This document shows, piece after piece, positions 62,541-64,000 of a DNA stretch of 64,000 nt. Below the pieces are notes generated by a model. That model saw only the letters and a program-made list of their open reading frames with translations. It had not been told where the DNA came from and searched no databases. This stretch comes from Mermis nigrescens. Taxonomy: Eukaryota; Nematoda; Enoplea; Mermithida; Mermithidae. Within the stretch, counting starts at the first letter, position 1, and each line of letters opens with the position of its first letter. A program made the translations under genes and the position numbers. The stretch is taken from the NCBI GenBank assembly GCA_036768485.1, contig JAVLUZ010000142.1, positions 3,347,848-3,411,847 of the forward strand, written 5' to 3'.

Positions 62541-62904
62541 AATCCAGATGAAGTATAACCGACTAGCACCCATTTCCGAGATACGAGACCTCAATTTACC
62601 CTTAATTTCTTGATTATAAATGGAAGACCTTTTCAAGAAATTTGCACACCTATACATCAATTATCAGGAAAGCGTTCATACCTACCTAAATAAAGTTATT
62701 ATATTGTAACTCCATGCGCTGTGCATATAGGTCAGTAATCTGAAATGCCGACAAGAATAACTAGCCATCATCATATCACAACATATACAACTCTTTAGCT
62801 AAACTGTAGTTGAGACATTTAGCAAAACTTAAGAATGATAGGTAACTTACTTGTTCCTAGACAGCTTACTTTATTCGTTCATAAGTTAGGAATTTTACCC
62901 CTTC

Positions 62905-62958
62905 CTTAACAAACAAATTTTATTCGCCAAGTCGACAGAAACAAGACATGAATAGGCA
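62905..62958 (-). mobile_element. short LINE 3' end
   Basis: AACAAACAAATTTTATTCGCC and AAGTCGACAGAAACAAGACA resemble the antisense LINE end at 20056 (AATTTATTCGCTAAGTCAAAAG). Only about 50 bp remain. Confidence 0.4.
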
Positions 62959-63179
62959 GACGTGTAACGGCTCAAAATTTTGGGTGAGGGGTTCCCGGCC
63001 TGTCATAACAGGGGGTAAATTACCTCCAATTTTTGTCCAAAAACGACTAAAAAGGGCCCAAAAATCGTCAAAAAAATTCGATTTTTTTCCAGAAAATCGA
63101 GTGGGGGTGAAAAATTTTTTGGTTCTAGGGGGATGGCGGGGACGTCCGATTTCGGATGGGGATCCCCATCTCCCCTCTT
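62959..63179 (-). mobile_element. MITE family F2, inverted
   Basis: Starts GTGTAACGGCTCAAAATTTT and continues GGGTAAATTACCTCC, AATTTTTGTCCAAAAACG and GGGGACGTCCGATTTCGG. It ends against the hAT element starting at 63180. Confidence 0.7.
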
Positions 63180-64000
63180 CACTGGCGTAGCCAGTGGAGG
63201 GGGAAGGGAGGGAATTCCTCCCATTGAAGAAAATTCTGAATTTTTTGAAATAGATCTATGCGGTTGCGTAACGCTGTTCTGTGACGATTTTTTGAGAATA
63301 AACCCAAAAAAATTGACGCGCGCCGATTTCTTCTAGTTTTGGCTATTATCTTAACTTAGTGGCAACACTTGGCTACAAAGCGTTTGTCACCATGAGAAGA
63401 TTACCTATTTGCAAACATTTATAATCAACAGAAATTAAAAAGAATGCAGAAAATGCGTGCGCTTTGTATGATTGCATTTTTTTAAAACTGCTTAGCATGA
63501 CAAGACAAGACAAGACAAACCTACAAAAGATTCGCATTTCATGCGTTCTAAGAATTTTCTAGTCATTCTGGCATGGAAATACCAGGAAATTTCCGCGCTT
63601 CACGCCAGTCTATTTTATCTATCCATCGGCTAATTTTAGGACCAAGATTTGGATGATTTTATTGAAAGATTTAACGGTTAAATTCAAGATTCCCGTGCTT
63701 ATTTTGCAAAATTTTCCCGGGCTAAGCCCCGGACCCTGCTGGCGGCGTTTGAGCGCACCACCCTAGACTTCCAGCCACAAAAGAGAGGTTTTCTATTAAA
63801 ATCTCCCTGATCTTAGGTCTTAACCGAGTATTAAAACTTGCAAAGTGTGAGACTGTGAAAAATTTTTAGCAGAAAAATTTTTTCTTTGCATTTTAATCGC
63901 TGTAGGACGATGTGAAAAGTCCAAAAAGGCATTATTTATTACTTAGGTGCATTTTTATACGTTTTTATCGACTTTTAAGATATAAAACTTTCGGACTCCC
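63180..64000. mobile_element. hAT-like element, runs to the window end
   Basis: Begins CACTGGCGTAGCCAGTGG, identical to the start of the 38173-39107 element, and follows it collinearly (GGTTGCGTAACGCTGTTCTG against GGTTGCGTGATGCTGTTTTG). The last bases correspond to a position shortly before the right end of that element, so only the right terminus is missing. The middle differs and includes GGACCCTGCTGGCGGCG, also seen near 7725. Confidence 0.7.

Overview
The window is AT-rich, intron-bearing eukaryotic DNA, most likely from an invertebrate animal and possibly an arthropod. No species can be named from it. There are no bacterial operons, rRNA genes or CRISPR arrays. The evidence for a metazoan genome is spliced exons with GT/AG borders, a CR1/L2/Jockey-type non-LTR retrotransposon, a Penelope-like reverse transcriptase, tRNA-headed SINEs, and a very dense population of short hAT-like elements, many with intact 8-bp target-site duplications (TSDs). 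Most of the sequence is accessory repeat DNA. The few cellular gene pieces are short exons.

Layout. 1-9.4 kb: scattered hAT MITEs with two weak candidate exons. 8.3-14.57 kb: a degenerate tandem array broken by a foldback element (9434-14364), itself broken by a 1,025-bp hAT and a 2.7-kb insertion. 14.57-20.47 kb: one large hAT-like element with perfect TSDs. It carries a SINE, a plus-strand LINE (LINE-A), a MITE inside LINE-A, and a second LINE (LINE-B, minus strand, intact 911-codon ORF2) also inside LINE-A. 20.5-25 kb: repeats rich in TTTACAC/GTGTAAA, including a duplicated tRNA-like module. 25-36 kb: candidate exons, a BolA-family exon (31490-31651), and a hAT element (31743-33481) with a relic of its transposase. 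36-41.3 kb: four elements nested in one another, followed by a 641-bp palindrome. 41540-41639: assembly gap. 41.64-45.8 kb: a GC-richer island with three overlapping unrecognised ORFs, a purine tract and an apparent 3' LTR. 46-53 kb: more repeats and a truncated Penelope-like RT. 55.3-58.7 kb: exons of a minus-strand coiled-coil gene. 58.9-64 kb: SINEs and MITEs.

MITE families are labelled here F1 (ends CACACCTGGGC / GCCCACGTATG), F2 (CATACATGTAACGG), F3 (CACACATGGGCG), F4 (CATACATGATC), F5 (CAGGGGCGGATTTA) and F6 (CAGGGGCGTAGCC). F1 to F6 each have at least one copy with an 8-bp duplication of 7/8 or better, which fits hAT transposition. Two foldback elements instead start GG, end CC, and carry imperfect 9-bp duplications, closer to Mutator-like elements. 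The order of nesting gives a relative insertion history readable from the sequence alone. The strongest candidates for something undescribed are the three-ORF LTR-type island, the foldback elements whose arms are arrays of hairpin units, and the recurring GCGAAGC mini-hairpin found in otherwise different MITE families.
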